Source: Mailhella massiliensis
Lineage (GTDB): Bacteria; Desulfobacterota; Desulfovibrionia; Desulfovibrionales; Desulfovibrionaceae
DNA: 24,753 nucleotides
Assembly: GCF_020741395.1 (NCBI RefSeq)
Contig: NZ_DYZA01000016.1
Coordinates: 1 to 24,753, forward strand
Direction: 5' to 3'
This document shows positions 23,432 through 24,753 of this stretch, one piece after another; the first letter of the stretch is position 1, and the number at the start of each line of letters is the position of its first letter. The translations under genes were made by a program, and so were the position numbers. A model generated the notes under the pieces. The model saw nothing but the letters and a program-made list of their open reading frames with translations, searched no databases and was not told the DNA's origin.

Positions 23432-24646
23432 TTACTTGATCTTCTTGAACTGGTCGGGCACGGGCACTTCGGTCATGTTCATGTAGCCCTTGCCGAAGAT
23501 GTACAGGTCTTCAAACACGAGGACGTGATTCTTCTTTTCCTTGCCGGTGGCGATATCCACATAGTAACCGCCGCTCCAGGTGGAGCCGGGGGTCGCGGCG
23601 TTGTACGCGGCGAACACGTCTTCCTTCTTGAAGTGACGGCGGAAACTGCGGCCGCCGGTCACGCCTTCCTTGGCGTACTTGATGGCGAGTTCGCCGAGGC
23701 CGAGGGAGTTGGTGAAGCCGTAGGAGTAGGTCCAGGTGCCCATGCGGCCGCCTGCGCCCTTGGCTATGACGGTATCTTCCACGCGCTTCAGAATGGCGGG
23801 GAAGTCGCCGGACACGTCGGCAAGGTCAATACCCAGAGCTCCGGGATAACCCATGAGCGGGGAGGGCAGGTCGGCTTCGATGAAGTAGCCGCCCTTGTCT
23901 TCGGTGAGGCGCTTGAGCAGGGGTTCGGTGTGGGCGTCGTTGGTGCAGAAGAAGGCGGTCTTCGGGCCGAGCTTGTCGAGCCACTGGGGAACCTGTTCCA
24001 GGATGTACTGCTGCGCGCCGGCCACGCCTACGTCGGAGGTGGGGTCGGGAGCGCTCATGAAGTGGAAGGTGATGCCGAGTTCCTTACAGGCGGCTTCCAT
24101 GATGTTGCGGCGGCGGGAAAGCAGCTCGTAGCTCATGTGGCGGGGGAAGGAAATATGCACGAAGTCGGTGACGCCGAGCTTCTTGGCGGCGGCTATGATG
24201 AGGTAGCCGCGGGAAATGTTGTCGGCATTGATGGCGAGGTCGGCCGCGCTTTCAATGACGTTGGGGTCTTCATGGGCTTCGCCCACAAGGAGCATGATAT
24301 CGGGGCGCTTTTCACGGATGCGCTGGAAGGCGGCCGTGGTGCCGGGGATGCCCTGGTTCACGATGACGGCCTTCATGTCCGGGTCGTCCGCAAAGGAAAC
24401 GATCTGGGAAATGGTAGTTTCCATTTCCGTCATGAAGTTGTCGGGGTAGGTGATGTGTTTGATCATGCCGCCGTTTGCGACATCGCCGTATTTTTTGATG
24501 AGGGCTTCGGCTCCGCGCAGGTCGTCTTCCGACTGCGACACTGTGCCCGTACAGATGCCGATGTGGATTTTGGCGGGTTCCGCGGCGACCGCCTGCGTGG
24601 CAAAGGCCATCATGCCCAGACACATGGCTGCAAGAAAGCGTTTCAC
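23432..24646 (-). CDS. DUF3798-type periplasmic substrate-binding protein
   Basis: This 404-residue protein starts with GTG at 24646 after a near-perfect AAGGAGG with 6-base spacing, suggesting strong translation. Residues 1-22 are a Sec signal (MKRFLAAMCLGMMAFATQAVA, cleavage before AEPAK). The mature chain has the alternating strand-helix pattern of a periplasmic-binding-protein type I fold; IGICTGTVSQSEDDLRGAEALI (about 29-50) is the segment by which I recognise DUF3798. No lipobox is present, so it is soluble. The family is functionally uncharacterised as far as I know. Its place at the head of an operon with an RbsA-like ATPase and two permeases makes it the substrate receptor of that importer. 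The ligand is unknown. Confidence 0.88.
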   Translation of the reverse strand: MKRFLAAMCLGMMAFATQAVAAEPAKIHIGICTGTVSQSEDDLRGAEALIKKYGDVANGGMIKHITYPDNFMTEMETTISQIVSFADDPDMKAVIVNQGIPGTTAAFQRIREKRPDIMLLVGEAHEDPNVIESAADLAINADNISRGYLIIAAAKKLGVTDFVHISFPRHMSYELLSRRRNIMEAACKELGITFHFMSAPDPTSDVGVAGAQQYILEQVPQWLDKLGPKTAFFCTNDAHTEPLLKRLTEDKGGYFIEADLPSPLMGYPGALGIDLADVSGDFPAILKRVEDTVIAKGAGGRMGTWTYSYGFTNSLGLGELAIKYAKEGVTGGRSFRRHFKKEDVFAAYNAATPGSTWSGGYYVDIATGKEKKNHVLVFEDLYIFGKGYMNMTEVPVPDQFKKIK

Positions 24647-24753
24647 GAGGTTCCTCCTTGGGATGGGGTAGTAAGAAAAAAGCCTGTGACCGTATTCGGG
24701 ACAGAGAGCTTCCGTGCGTGGGCTGCAGGGAGCGCTTCGCCCGGTTCCTTGGA

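Noticed and set aside
1..24753. CRISPR arrays, rRNA genes, prophage or integrase genes
   Set aside because: No regularly spaced direct repeats, no rRNA-like sequence and no phage or recombinase motifs were seen in the window.

Overview
The window is GC-rich, tightly packed chromosomal DNA. Its gene content suggests a strictly anaerobic member of the Desulfovibrionaceae (Bilophila/Mailhella/Desulfovibrio type). The basis is the phoH / 7TM-HD hydrolase / ybeY / era order, a DsrE-family protein directly behind htpG, the Tat-exported flavoprotein, and the high-GC codon use. The taxonomic call is inference; no rRNA gene is present.

Layout, left to right. 1-446 holds no convincing gene, but its first ~130 bases form several strong stem-loops that may be the end of an IS200/IS605-type element or another structured RNA. 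447-1190 is an unrecognised secreted protein. 1451-3802 is htpG plus a DsrE-like gene, behind a possible heat-shock promoter and a leader hairpin. 4046-4540 is an exported cupin, convergent with a minus-strand pair of Tat-signal genes: a metallo-beta-lactamase-fold hydrolase (4647-5768) and an iron-sulfur-type flavoprotein (5874-6512). 6760-7884 (minus) is a nitronate monooxygenase-like flavoprotein with a four-cysteine cluster.

8274-14076 (plus) is an RNA-metabolism and signalling block: phoH, a PgpH-type 7TM-HD phosphodiesterase, ybeY, era and yggS. The first three genes overlap. A TrmH/RlmB-type rRNA methyltransferase (14230-14988) lies on the opposite strand. 15144-18716 carries a lipoprotein lytic transglycosylase with four LysM repeats, followed by ftsY with an unusually long N-terminus.

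18951-24646 (minus) is one ABC importer locus: a DUF3798-type periplasmic binding protein, an RbsA-like double ATPase, two permeases, and a small membrane-anchored protein (probably DUF6672). The last four genes are chained by 4-base ATGA overlaps. Two stem-loops separate the binding protein from the rest, and a terminator closes the locus. The substrate of this transporter is not known to me, and it is the best candidate here for an uncharacterised system. Other points worth a second look are the nested start sites of the Tat flavoprotein, an acidic insertion in the ATP lid of HtpG, and a terminator-like hairpin in the leader of the phoH operon.
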